The notes: generated by a model from the letters alone, not told the origin. A stretch of 22,081 nucleotides of DNA from Actinomycetes bacterium (GCA_023404495.1 JAEYBE010000039.1:1-22081), one strand, 5' to 3'. Shown: positions 1 to 8,624, numbered from the stretch's first letter. Translations and numbers: made by a program.

Positions 1-1
1 T

Positions 2-592
2 CTCTATTCCCGCGACCGGCATCTGCCCGGTGTCTACCACGTGTGGGCACGCGCGGCTCGTGGCATGTGGCTGTTTCGCGACGCGGCCGACCGCCGCCAA
101 TTCGAGTACCTGATGGATCGTCATCTCTCGGCGACACAGCGTTTCGACAACCGCGGCCGACCATTCGCGTGGCTGCGCGCCCGCGTGAGGATCTGCGCGC
201 GCAACCTGCTCAGCTCCCACTTTCACCTGGTGCTCTGGCAGGTCACTGAGGAGGGGATTGCGGAGCTCATGAGCCGCGTGCTGCCTGCCTACACGAGGTA
301 CTACCACCGCAGACACGGCACCAGTGGAGCCTTGATCGACGGCCGATTCAGGGCGTGCCGCATCGAGGGCCGCAAGTCATTCCTCTGGCGGATTGCCTAC
401 GTGCACAGCAACCACAAACGGCTCGGCACCGACTGGCAGTTCTCCACGCATCACGAGTTGATCGCGGACGACCCACCTGACTGGCTAGAGGCGGCCAGGG
501 TCCTCAAGGCGTTCGGCGGCCTCGATGATTATCTGAGCTATATGACCGCCTACAAAGAGCTCAGGCTTGAAGATCCCGCGGGCAAGCCCTGA
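2..592 (+). CDS. REP-associated tyrosine transposase (RAYT/Y1 family), 5'-truncated by window edge
   Basis: The frame is open from base 2, so the true start lies upstream of the window; the first ATG/GTG-type start inside is the GTG at 41. The peptide before it contains PGVYHVWARAARG, the typical N-terminus of Y1 (IS200-like) transposases. The HUH metal-binding motif is His-Phe-His at codons 218-226. The likely nucleophilic tyrosine is in WRIAYVHSNHKR (Tyr codon near 398). These proteins nick and join single-stranded DNA at hairpins, and the RAYT subgroup is associated with REP palindromes. At about 197 visible residues plus a few missing it is near family size. The key residues are intact, so it does not look decayed. 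A long perfect hairpin lies 4 bases after the stop. No left end, second copy or target duplication can be seen here, so a mobile element boundary cannot be drawn. Confidence 0.85.
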   Translation, partial: LYSRDRHLPGVYHVWARAARGMWLFRDAADRRQFEYLMDRHLSATQRFDNRGRPFAWLRARVRICARNLLSSHFHLVLWQVTEEGIAELMSRVLPAYTRYYHRRHGTSGALIDGRFRACRIEGRKSFLWRIAYVHSNHKRLGTDWQFSTHHELIADDPPDWLEAARVLKAFGGLDDYLSYMTAYKELRLEDPAGKP

Positions 593-595
593 ATA

Positions 596-630
596 TTCCA
601 CGCCTGCGCCCTCAGGGCACAGGCGTGGAA
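596..630. terminator. Perfect 11-bp inverted repeat between convergent genes (bidirectional terminator or REP-like hairpin)
   Basis: TTCCACGCCTG at 596-606 pairs perfectly with CAGGCGTGGAA at 620-630. Inside it a second short stem GCCC/GGGC (608-611/615-618) closes on the loop TCA, after one C/A mismatch. It sits between the stop of the RAYT-like gene (592) and the stop of the minus-strand FAD dehydrogenase (663). That is the right place for a bidirectional terminator. There is no strong T-run on either side, so a factor-dependent terminator or a REP-type target of the adjacent RAYT are both possible. Confidence 0.6.
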
Positions 631-662
631 GATCTGCCGCTTTGCTTCGCCGTGCGCACCGG

Positions 663-2345
663 TCAGGCGAGCGCGGCTGCTGCGGCGCGACCGGCTACTC
701 GCCCGGAGAAGAGGCAGCCGCCCAGGAAGGTGCCTTCGAGCGCTCGGTAGCCGTGCATCCCCCCGCCGCCGAACCCGGCGACTTCGCCGGCTGCGTACAG
801 GCCGGGAAGAGGGGTGTCATCCGCCCGGAGGGCTCGCGCGTCGAGGTCGGTCTGGATTCCGCCCAAGGTCTTGCGCGTGAGCAGATTGAGCTTCACGGCG
901 ATCAGCGGGCCGGCCTTGGGGTCGAGAATCTCGTGCGGCTTGGCCACTCGCGTCACGCGGTCGGAGAAGTACTTGCGCGCGTTGGCGATCGCCGCAAGCT
1001 GCAGGTCCTTGCTGTACGGATTGGCGAGCTCCCGATCCCGCTCAACAATCTGCTCCCGAACCCGCTCGTACGACAAAGCTGCAACTGTGTCGGTTCCGTG
1101 GGTTACTTGGTTCATGCCTTTGACTAGGTCGCGCAGGTTCTGCGCTACGACGAAATCCTTGCCGCGGTCCATGAATGCTCGGACGGGCGGGGGCACGTTG
1201 GGTAGCACTCGCGTTCGCACCACGCCTTTGATGCTGCGACCCGTCACATCCGGGTTCTGTTCGGACCCAGAGAGCGCGAACTCCTTGGCGATGATCCGCT
1301 CGTTCAGCACGAACCACGAGTAGTCGAACCCGCTGCGCCCGATCTGCGCCATAGTGCCCGTAGTGTCAAAGCCCGGCAGACAGGGCAAGGGCATCCGCTC
1401 ACCGGAGCCGTCGAACCACAACGACGACGGCCCGGGCAGAATCCGAATCGCGTGATCGCTCCAGATCGGCGCCCAGTTCCGGATGCCCTCCGTGTAGTGC
1501 CACATCCGGTCGCTGCCGATCAATCGCGCGCCAGCGGCCTCGGAGATTCCGAGCATCCGCCCGTCGGTGCTCTTGGGCACCCCGCTGATCAGATTCGCCG
1601 GCGGCGGACCGAGTCGCTCGGGCCAGTTCTGCCGCACCAGGTCGAAGTTTCCGCCGATTCCGCCGGAGGTCACCAACACCGCTTCGGCGGAAAAGGAAAA
1701 CGTCCCGACCTCGACGCGCGAAGAGTCCTCGCCGCGGCCGACATTGCTCGGCTCGAGCACAGCGCCCGAGACCCCGGTCACGGCTCCGCCAGTCAGATCG
1801 AGCTGATCGACGCGGTGCCTGAAGCGAAACTCCACCAAGCCGGCCGAACGCGCCTCTTCGATCCGCCGCAAGAACGGCTCAAGCACGCCGGGTCCGGTAC
1901 CCCAAGTGATGTGAAAGCGCGGCACCGAGTTGCCATGGCCGCCGGCCAAAGATCCGCCGCGCTCAGGCCAGCCGGGGGAGGGGATCCAGCGCATTCCCAT
2001 CCCAGAAAGCCACGCCCGCTTCTCGCCAGAAGCGAACCCCACATATGCCTCCGCCCACCGGCGCGGCCACTCGTCCTCAGGGCGATCGAAAGCCGCGGTG
2101 CCCATCCAGTCCTGCAGCGCCAGTTCGTAGGAGTCCTTGATCCGCGCTCGCTTCTGCTCCGGGGAGCCGACCATCATCAGGCCGCCGAGCGACCAGAACG
2201 CCTGACCGCCCAAAGATGCCTCAGGCTCCTGATCGACAATGAGCACCCGCTTGCCGGCTTCGGCCAACTCGCAGGCCGCCACCAGCCCGGCAAGCCCGGC
2301 CCCGACGACGATCGCGTCGGCTGCCGTCCGATTCTCATTCGCCAT
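663..2345 (-). CDS. FAD-dependent dehydrogenase (FAD_binding_2 / fumarate reductase-ketosteroid dehydrogenase-like)
   Basis: A 560-residue flavoprotein. The Rossmann dinucleotide motif VVGAGLAG is at residues 13-20, followed by the acidic VLIVDQE strand end. The C-terminus has the FAD-closing block PGLYAAGEVAGFGGGG...RALEGTFLGGCLFSGRVAGR. This layout is typical of cytosolic 'putative FAD-binding dehydrogenases' related to 3-ketosteroid dehydrogenase and fumarate reductase flavoproteins. No signal peptide or haem motifs are seen. The ATG at 2345 is preceded by AGGGGG about 7 bases upstream on the minus strand. It follows sufU after 45 bp on the same strand, so it may be the last gene of the suf operon, although the spacer has an inverted repeat (CCCCTG 2354-2359 / CAGGGG 2373-2378). 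The substrate cannot be named from sequence. Confidence 0.88.
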   Translation of the reverse strand: MANENRTAADAIVVGAGLAGLVAACELAEAGKRVLIVDQEPEASLGGQAFWSLGGLMMVGSPEQKRARIKDSYELALQDWMGTAAFDRPEDEWPRRWAEAYVGFASGEKRAWLSGMGMRWIPSPGWPERGGSLAGGHGNSVPRFHITWGTGPGVLEPFLRRIEEARSAGLVEFRFRHRVDQLDLTGGAVTGVSGAVLEPSNVGRGEDSSRVEVGTFSFSAEAVLVTSGGIGGNFDLVRQNWPERLGPPPANLISGVPKSTDGRMLGISEAAGARLIGSDRMWHYTEGIRNWAPIWSDHAIRILPGPSSLWFDGSGERMPLPCLPGFDTTGTMAQIGRSGFDYSWFVLNERIIAKEFALSGSEQNPDVTGRSIKGVVRTRVLPNVPPPVRAFMDRGKDFVVAQNLRDLVKGMNQVTHGTDTVAALSYERVREQIVERDRELANPYSKDLQLAAIANARKYFSDRVTRVAKPHEILDPKAGPLIAVKLNLLTRKTLGGIQTDLDARALRADDTPLPGLYAAGEVAGFGGGGMHGYRALEGTFLGGCLFSGRVAGRAAAAALA

Positions 2346-2390
2346 TCAGAAACCCCCTGGTACCGAGCTCGACAGGGGAGATTACTCGAC

Positions 2391-2780
2391 CTAGTCCTCG
2401 GGCCAGTCCGCGCTACCGGTAGTAGCCCCGCGCATCACCTTCAGGTTCAGCAGTGCGCATTTCTTGCGCGTCGCCGAGATGTCGATGCCGAGCAGGTCGT
2501 AGATCCAATCGGCGTCGAGCTTGGCGACGTCGTCGACCTTCATCCCGATGTACTCATCGGAGGCGATCGAAGCGCTCGCCTGGCTGATCGCGCAGCCCTT
2601 GCCGGAGAACGCGATGTCGGTGATCACGCCGTCCTCATCCACGGCCAACTGCACCTCAAGTTCATCGCCGCACAGCGGGTTGACGTCGTGCGCATGGAGA
2701 TCGTGATGCTCAAGCGTGCCGAAGTGATGCGGCTCCTTGTAGTGCTCAAGGATGTAGTCGCGATAGAGCTCGTCGTTCAC
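2391..2780 (-). CDS. sufU: Fe-S cluster assembly scaffold / sulfur acceptor SufU (IscU-like fold)
   Basis: A 129-residue U-type protein. The three conserved cysteines are Cys37 (NPLCGDE, with Asp39), Cys63 (GKGCAISQASAS) and Cys108 (RKKCALL). In Gram-positive bacteria SufU accepts persulfide from SufS and hands it to the SufBCD complex. The residue before the third cysteine is Lys, as in SufU, not the His of IscU. The interval from Cys63 to Cys108 is 45, close to IscU; classical SufU proteins of Bacillus and Mycobacterium carry about 17 more residues there. It starts at GTG 2780-2778, which overlaps the sufS stop as GTGA, with GGGAGG about 10 bases upstream. The overlap implies translational coupling to SufS, its known partner. 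Confidence 0.92.
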   Translation of the reverse strand: MNDELYRDYILEHYKEPHHFGTLEHHDLHAHDVNPLCGDELEVQLAVDEDGVITDIAFSGKGCAISQASASIASDEYIGMKVDDVAKLDADWIYDLLGIDISATRKKCALLNLKVMRGATTGSADWPED

Positions 2781-4012
2781 AGCTTGAACACCTCCCGTGC
2801 CTTGTGCAGTGCCGAGATGAGCGCGTCAACATCGGCCGTCGTGTTGAAGCAAGCAAACGATGCGCGCGCCGTCGCCGCGACGCCGAGCTTGCGCATCAGC
2901 GGCTGGGCGCAGTGGTGGCCGGTACGAACGCAAACTCCCTCGCGTCCCAGCAATTCGCCGATGTCATGTGGGTGCATCCCGTCGAGCGTGAAACTGATCA
3001 CGCCGCCGCGTCGGTCGGCCGCGGGGCCGACGACGCTGATGCCGGGGACCTCGCTGATCAGCGGCAGCGCATACGCCACCAGCTCCTGCTCGTGGGCGTG
3101 GATCTCAGCGATACCGACTGACTCGATGAACTCGATCGCCGCGCCAAGACCAACCGCCTCTGCCACCGCGCTTGTCCCAGCCTCAAATTTCCACGGCAGA
3201 TCGTTCCAAGTCGAACTCTGTTCGCTGACGACCTTGATCATGTCGCCGCCGCCGAGCCACGGGCCCATCGCTTCGAGGATCTCGCGCTTGCCGTGCAGCA
3301 CGCCAATTCCGGTCGGTCCATATGCCTTGTGGCCAGTCCAGACGTAGAAGTCAGCGCCAGTGGCAGCAAAATCAACCGGCAGCTGCGGCACGGCCTGCGA
3401 ACCGTCAACGAGGATCTTCGCCCCGGCCGCGTGTGCGAGCGAGGCGAGCTGCGCGACGTCGTTGATCGTGCCAAGCACATTGGAGATGTGGGCGACGGAG
3501 AAGATCTTCGGGCCGGCGGCGAGCTTGGCCTGAAGGTCGGCCTGATCGAGCAGGCCGTCGTCAGTGACCGAGACGTACTCAACCCGCGCGCCCTTCTCCT
3601 GGCAGACGATCTGCCAGGGCACGATGTTGCTGTGATGCTCCATCTCGGTCAGCAGCACGGTGTCGCCGGCCTCGATGTTGGCCCGGCCCCACACTTGTGC
3701 GACCAGGTTGATCGCCTCCGTGGCGTTGCGCGTGAAGATCGTCGTCTCGTCGGTTGCGCCCATGTAGGCGGACACCCGAGCGCGCGCGCCCTCGAAGGCG
3801 GCCGTCGAGCGCTCGGCCAGCGCGTAAGTGCTGCGATGGATCGGCGCGTTGTCCTCGCGATAGAAACGGTCCATCGCCTCGATCACCGACGCCGGCTTCT
3901 GACCCGTCGCCGCACTGTCCAAGTAGACCAGCGGGCGTCCGCCGACCTCCTGCGTGAGGACAGGGAAGAGCTCGCGTGTGCGGGCCGCGGCGCGTGTGGC
4001 CACCGCGCTCAT
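2777..4012 (-). CDS. sufS: Cysteine desulfurase SufS (group II, PLP-dependent)
   Basis: It converts L-cysteine to L-alanine and forms a protein persulfide for Fe-S assembly. With the start used here it is 411 residues. The PLP lysine is Lys229 in TGHKAYGPTG, and PLP contacts include MEHHSN (122-129) and DGSQ (204-207). The active-site cysteine is Cys368 in RTGHHCAQPL, the short-loop arrangement of group II (SufS/CsdA) enzymes. A longer frame opens at 4081, but its extra 23 residues lie inside sufD and do not resemble the family. The ATG at 4012 begins one base after the sufD stop and gives a normal N-terminus, so I prefer it. The gene lies between sufD and sufU in one operon. Confidence 0.95.
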   Translation of the reverse strand: MSAVATRAAARTRELFPVLTQEVGGRPLVYLDSAATGQKPASVIEAMDRFYREDNAPIHRSTYALAERSTAAFEGARARVSAYMGATDETTIFTRNATEAINLVAQVWGRANIEAGDTVLLTEMEHHSNIVPWQIVCQEKGARVEYVSVTDDGLLDQADLQAKLAAGPKIFSVAHISNVLGTINDVAQLASLAHAAGAKILVDGSQAVPQLPVDFAATGADFYVWTGHKAYGPTGIGVLHGKREILEAMGPWLGGGDMIKVVSEQSSTWNDLPWKFEAGTSAVAEAVGLGAAIEFIESVGIAEIHAHEQELVAYALPLISEVPGISVVGPAADRRGGVISFTLDGMHPHDIGELLGREGVCVRTGHHCAQPLMRKLGVAATARASFACFNTTADVDALISALHKAREVFKL

Positions 4013-4013
4013 C

Positions 4014-5292
4014 TCACTTCGTCGATGCGTAAGTCGCGATGTCGCCTGCGGCCTCGGCCAGCTTGCCGGCGATGCGCTCACGGACGATCGTCTCGAGGTG
4101 CTCGTCCTCGAATTCGGTGATCACCGGCTCAAAGAAGCCTTCGACCAGGATCCGAATTGCGTCCTCACGGGTGATCCCGCGCGTGCGCATGTAGAAGACC
4201 TGATCCTCATCGACCTCGCCGACCGTCCCGCCGTGCGACGCCGAGACGTCATCGACTTTGACGATCAACGACGGGATTGCGTCGACCTTCGCGTCCTTGC
4301 TCAGCATCAGGTTGTGCGTCTGCAGATAGGTGTGCGAGTTCGTGGCGCCCTCGATGATCTCGATGAGGCCCTCGTAGCTCGCGCGCGAAGAGCCGGTCGC
4401 CGCGCCCTTCCACACCGTGTCGCCGGTCGTGTCGCGCGACTCGTGCAGGTCGGTCGTGAAGAGGTCGAGGTGCTCATCGCCCTGCGTGAAGTACACGCCG
4501 TTGTGGCGCATGTCAGCGCCGCGGTCGGCGGTGATGATGTCCAGCGTCTGGCGGGTCAGGTGACCACCAAGGTGGATCGGGAACCAGCGCGCGTGCGCGT
4601 CGCGGGCGATCGTCACGCGGCGGGTCGAGAGGTCGTAGATCTCGCCGGCGCCCCAGTCCTGGAACGTCTTGACCTTCGCCCACGATGCGGGCTCGGCGAA
4701 GACCTCGGTCACTCCCGCCTGGAGCGCCTGTCCCTCGAAATCGGGGGCGAGCTCGAACTCGCGGATCGTCGCGCGCGCCTGCTCATCGACCACCGCCAGC
4801 AGGCGGCCGTACTGAACCACGCCCGGCTCGTCGATCAGGTTGATCAGCTGGAAGGGCTTGGTCACTTCGGCCTTTGGCGGCACGTAGAAGAAAGCGCCGC
4901 CAGTCCAGAGCGCGCAGTTGCCGGCGACGAACTTGCCGTCCTCGGCTGAGACGCGCTTGCCGTAGTACTTGGCGACGAGCTCCGGGTGCTGCTCGATGGC
5001 GTCCTCAAGGCTTGAGGCGATCACGCCCTCAGGGTTGTCGTCAGCGATCTCGGTGTAGACGATCGAGGCGCCGCGCTGAACGATCAGCCCGGCGTATTCC
5101 TCGTCGCCGAGCACCCGGCGCACGACCTCGGGAAGCTCCTCGCGCGAGCCGTACGGCTCATACCGGCGAGTCTCCAACTCGTCGAGCTTGAGGTCGGCAA
5201 GCGTCGTCTTCCAGAAGCCGCTGCGTCGCCACTCGGGAAGCTCGGCCGACTCGTAGACCGCCAGCGCGGCTTCGCGCATTTCGGCGATGGCC

Positions 5293-5303
<11 letters not shown>
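4014..5303 (-). CDS. sufD: SufB/SufD-family Fe-S assembly protein, SufD type
   Basis: A 429-residue beta-helical SufBD-family protein that binds SufC ATPases. The C-terminal core has ASHGGTVGEVDEDQVFYM with His357, equivalent to the conserved SufD histidine. SufB's catalytic cysteine is not present at this region, and the only cysteine in the protein is Cys130 (GNCALWTGG). That argues for SufD rather than SufB. The start at ATG 5303 gives MPAEAIAEM and overlaps the end of sufC by 11 bases. It is preceded by AGGAGG 9 bases upstream. An in-frame extension to 5357 would lie wholly inside sufC and is unlikely. No second SufB/D paralogue lies in the operon, so its usual heterodimer partner is encoded elsewhere or is missing. 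Confidence 0.9.
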
Positions 5304-6048
<745 letters not shown>

Positions 6049-6110
6049 TTGCTCTTGAAACTCCTGGGATTGCTTTCGGTGGGGGTCGGGTCTGGCCTGG
6101 TGTCTGCCGC

Positions 6111-6611
6111 TTACGCGACGACGGCCGGTTCCGGCGCGGAGGCGAGGTCGGCGAGACGGCCGTTCGCGCGCAGGTTGGCGGCCGTGAGGTCCGCCAGGGT
6201 CATCTCGGTGAGCGAGCGCACGATTGCGCCCTGCACTCGAGTCCAGAGAATCTTGGTGGGGCAGATCTCGTTGGTGTCGCCCTCACGCGTGCAGGCGACA
6301 CCGTCGTCGGTGCTGCTGATGCATTCGATCGGGGCGATCTGACCCTCCAGGGCCTCAACGATCTGCGCCATCGTGATGTCTGCCGCCGGCTTTGCCAGCA
6401 GGTAACCACCGCGTGGGCCGCGGCGGCTCTCAACAAGGCCCGCCTTCTTCAGCCGGGCCGCCAGGTGCTCGAGGTACGCGAAAGGGAGACCGTTGTCTTC
6501 GGCAATCTGGGCGAGCGAGGCGGGGGTGGCGTGGATGCCGTCCTTTACCTGCTCGTTTGCGAGCGCAACCATCACGCGCACGCCGTACTCGGCACGGGTT
6601 GAGAACATCAT
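6111..6611 (-). CDS. Rrf2-family transcriptional regulator with Fe-S ligand cysteines (IscR/SufR-like)
   Basis: A 166-residue Rrf2 winged-helix regulator. The N-terminus MFSTRAEYGVRVMVALA and the wing GPRGGYLLAKP (65-75) are family hallmarks. Three cysteines, Cys97, Cys107 and Cys117 (C-x9-C-x9-C), sit where IscR binds its [2Fe-2S] cluster. The spacing is wider than the C-x5-C-x5-C of E. coli IscR. As the first gene of the suf operon it probably senses Fe-S status and controls sufCDSU and itself. Two ATG codons (6611 and 6608) are possible starts. The upstream one abuts a -10-like box and a palindrome, described separately. The C-terminal tail after about residue 150 is Ala-rich and probably unstructured. 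Confidence 0.92.
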   Translation of the reverse strand: MMFSTRAEYGVRVMVALANEQVKDGIHATPASLAQIAEDNGLPFAYLEHLAARLKKAGLVESRRGPRGGYLLAKPAADITMAQIVEALEGQIAPIECISSTDDGVACTREGDTNEICPTKILWTRVQGAIVRSLTEMTLADLTAANLRANGRLADLASAPEPAVVA

Positions 6612-6650
6612 GCGCTAAATCCTAGCGCTGAGGTATGACTTACATCCCGA
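6609..6650 (-). promoter_or_regulatory. Candidate leaderless promoter and operator of the rrf2-suf operon
   Basis: On the minus strand the start codon is directly preceded by GCGCTAGGATTTAGCGC. This contains the inverted repeat GCGCTA/TAGCGC (6623-6628 and 6612-6617, 5-bp spacer) and the -10-like hexamer TAGGAT (6624-6619). Transcription would start at or within a base or two of the A of ATG 6611, giving a leaderless mRNA. No convincing -35 box is seen. The repeat overlaps the -10, a good place for autorepression by the Rrf2 protein. The assignment is inferred. Confidence 0.45.
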
Positions 6651-6683
6651 AGGGTGGCCCGATGCGGCCGCCTATCCGCTGCG

Positions 6684-7316
6684 TCAGGCTTCGATCAGGC
6701 CGCGGCGGACCGCGTAGCGGACCAGCTCGACGCGGTCGCTCATGCCGAGTTTGTTGAGAATGTTGCTCCGGTGGGATTCGACGGTCTTCTCCGAGAGACC
6801 CAGGATCTCGGCGATCTGCTTGTTGGTGTGCGCTTCGGCGATCAGCTTGACGACCTCAAGTTCGCGGTCGGTCAGCTTGTCGCGCGGGGCCTCCTCGCCA
6901 CTTTCGATCCAGGCCTTGACCAGCGTGCGCTGGGCGTCGTCTGTCAGGAAAGGCTCGCCATCGTTGACGGCTCGAACCGCGCGCACGAGGTCCTGGTCGG
7001 CAGCGCGCTTGAGCACGTACCCGCCGGCGCCGACGCGCAACGCCTCGTACAGGTAACGCTCGTCGTCGTGCATCGAGAGGATCAAGACGTTCACTTCCGG
7101 CGCCTGCTGCTTGATTTCGCGGGCCGCCTGCAAGCCGGTCAACTTGGGCATCGAGTTGTCGAGGATCGCCACGTCAGGCCGGCGGTCGACCGCGAGCTTC
7201 AACGCCTCGGCACCGTCGCTGGCCTCGGCAATCACATCGATGTCGGGCTGGCGCTCGAGCAGCAAGGTGATTCCGGATCGCACGATTCCGTGGTCGTCGG
7301 CGATCATGACTTTCAT
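6684..7316 (-). CDS. Two-component response regulator, NarL/FixJ (LuxR-type HTH) family
   Basis: A 210-residue regulator. The receiver domain (about 1-120) has the acidic pair Asp7/Asp8, the phosphoacceptor Asp53 in VAILDNSMP, Ser81 and Lys103. The C-terminal LuxR-type HTH (about 146-206) has LTDRELEVVKLIA and the recognition region LGLSEKTVESHRSNI. It is activated by phosphorylation and binds DNA as a dimer. The start ATG 7316 overlaps the kinase stop as ATGA, with GGAG 5 bases upstream, so the two are translationally coupled. The target genes are unknown. The neighbouring divergent region (8336-8624), with several palindromes, is one candidate. Confidence 0.94.
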   Translation of the reverse strand: MKVMIADDHGIVRSGITLLLERQPDIDVIAEASDGAEALKLAVDRRPDVAILDNSMPKLTGLQAAREIKQQAPEVNVLILSMHDDERYLYEALRVGAGGYVLKRAADQDLVRAVRAVNDGEPFLTDDAQRTLVKAWIESGEEAPRDKLTDRELEVVKLIAEAHTNKQIAEILGLSEKTVESHRSNILNKLGMSDRVELVRYAVRRGLIEA

Positions 7317-8335
7317 GGCATCTCCATTCGAAGTGTGGTGCCGCCCCCGGGGCGCGACTGAATCTCAAGTTTTCCGCCGACCATCATCGCCCGCTCGCGC
7401 ATTCCGGTGACGCCAAAGCGTCCGGTCGGCGCAGTCGGATCGAATCCGCTGCCATTGTCCTCGACGGTCAGGACGATCGACTCCGCGATCTCGAGTCTCA
7501 CGTCCACACGGGACGCATCGGCATGTTGGACGATGTTCGAAAGCGCTTCCTGCACAACCCGATAGATGGCCAGCTCGCGTTCGTCGCCGAGCCGGCGGAT
7601 GTGATCGCCCGTGAAGCTGTATTCGGCCTTGATGCCGGTGCGCTCGCCGAAATCCGTCACCTGCGATGAGACGGCGTTGCGCAGGCCCATGTCGAGCGTC
7701 GTCGGGCGCAATTGGCGTACGACCTGGAGCAGCTCTTCCATCGCCTGTCCGGCAAGGCGCTTGGCCTCGTTGATCTCCGCCGCGAGCTCCGGCGGGGCAT
7801 CCTGCTCTGCGGCCTGCAAGCGGAGGATCACCGCGGTCAGCGCTTGATTTGCCTCGTCGTGGAGGTCACGCGCCACACGGGCGCGTTCGGCCTCCTGCGC
7901 CTCGACCGTCGCCTGGACCTTCCCGAGCCGCTCGTCTTCGAGTCGTTCGATCATCGTGTTGAACGAGCCGATCAGGTCGGCGATGTCCTCGGTCGCCTTC
8001 GTCGGGAGGTCGGCGCGCACGCCGGGCTTGGAAAGGTCGATCTCTTCCATCGTCGAGACGAGCTCCTCGAGCGGGGCGAACTGTCGGCGCAGCAAAAAGA
8101 TGTTGAGCGAGAGCACGACAGCGATCGCCAGCATCAGCAGAATCAGCTCGGTGCGGCGGTTGTCTCCGCCGCTGTTGACGTTCAGCACCAGCACCGCGAA
8201 AAAGATCAGACAGAAGACCGCCAGCGCGTTGGTGGCGATCGCCTGGGTGAGCAGCGTGGAGCGCCCGCCGCGGCGTTGCGCCGACGCGGACTTGTCGATC
8301 TTCGCGATCGTCCCTGCTGAGCTGCTCGATTCCAT
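7313..8335 (-). CDS. Sensor histidine kinase, HisKA_3 (NarL-partner) type, membrane-bound with almost no external domain
   Basis: A 340-residue kinase. TM1 is about 28-53 and TM2 about 63-82, leaving only about ten residues between them. A HAMP-like linker (about 83-136) with coiled-coil character follows. The HisKA_3 domain has the phospho-His at His159 (ARDLHDEANQAL). The HATPase has the N-box around Asn267 (EALSNIVQHA), the G1 box VEDNGSGFD (291-299) and a C-terminal GMRERAMMVGG. The frame can be opened to a TTG at 8419, but the ATG at 8335 gives a normal N-terminus and leaves an upstream palindrome non-coding, so I use 8335. No clear Shine-Dalgarno site precedes it. The short loop suggests it senses a membrane or intracellular cue rather than a periplasmic ligand. 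Confidence 0.92.
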   Translation of the reverse strand: MESSSSAGTIAKIDKSASAQRRGGRSTLLTQAIATNALAVFCLIFFAVLVLNVNSGGDNRRTELILLMLAIAVVLSLNIFLLRRQFAPLEELVSTMEEIDLSKPGVRADLPTKATEDIADLIGSFNTMIERLEDERLGKVQATVEAQEAERARVARDLHDEANQALTAVILRLQAAEQDAPPELAAEINEAKRLAGQAMEELLQVVRQLRPTTLDMGLRNAVSSQVTDFGERTGIKAEYSFTGDHIRRLGDERELAIYRVVQEALSNIVQHADASRVDVRLEIAESIVLTVEDNGSGFDPTAPTGRFGVTGMRERAMMVGGKLEIQSRPGGGTTLRMEMP

Positions 8336-8624
8336 GTGTCTGTGCGGCCTACACCAAAATGGGTTGCCGACCCTATATCGGCTGTTCGCGCGGTTTCCGA
8401 TAGGTCTGATGTAGACCAAAGCGACATCGATGTCGGGCCGGACTACCCGACGAGAATCCGATCTCAGGTCTCAATACGCAGGACTCCCCCCAAGAGCTCT
8501 GTCTGTCATTCGAAGCGCTGGCCGCAAGCCGGCGTTTCGTCTTTGTGCGCCCGATGGCGAGCCGCGTGGACCTAGCTATACTTTTTGAAGTAACGGTCCA
8601 CCACTACCTTTCCGGCTCAATCTC
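8336..8624. promoter_or_regulatory. Divergent control region between kinase gene and moeZ-like gene, with four palindromes
   Basis: This 289-bp spacer has no gene. It holds GCCGA-7-TCGGC (8366-8382), GGTCT-5-AGACC (8403-8417) and the perfect 14-bp palindrome CGACATCGATGTCG (8422-8435). The last overlaps GTCGGG-8-CCCGAC (8432-8451). The first two and the 14-mer lie within 90 bp of the kinase start. Further right, 8576-8596 matches an element upstream of the cysM-like gene. The palindromes are read directly; operator function is inferred. Confidence 0.55.
8576..8596 (+). promoter_or_regulatory. Shared promoter element (copy 1) upstream of the moeZ-like gene
   Basis: It carries CTATAnTTnTTGAAGTAA, with TATACT as a possible -10 box. 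It matches 11185-11205 at 18 of 21 positions on the same strand. It lies 28 bp before the ATG at 8625. No consensus -35 is visible at the usual spacing, so an activator or an alternative sigma factor may be involved. Confidence 0.5.

Noticed and set aside
2360..2373. GGTACCGAGCTCGA matches part of the common pUC-type polylinker (KpnI-SacI order).
   Set aside because: Only about 14 bases match, the flanks are not vector sequence, and the site is a normal spacer with a ribosome site, so chance is more likely than a cloning scar. Checking raw reads across 2340-2390 would settle it.
1452..3347. Long plus-strand open frame of 631 codons.
   Set aside because: It runs antisense to the FAD dehydrogenase, sufU and sufS, has no family-like motifs and spans three well-supported genes; it is a product of high GC.
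4013..4081. Upstream extension of sufS to 4081.
   Set aside because: The extra 23 residues lie inside sufD and do not look like a SufS N-terminus; ATG 4012 follows the sufD stop by one base.
8336..8419. Upstream TTG start of the histidine kinase at 8419.
   Set aside because: It would add 28 residues unlike any kinase N-terminus and make a clear inverted repeat coding; the ATG at 8335 is more natural.
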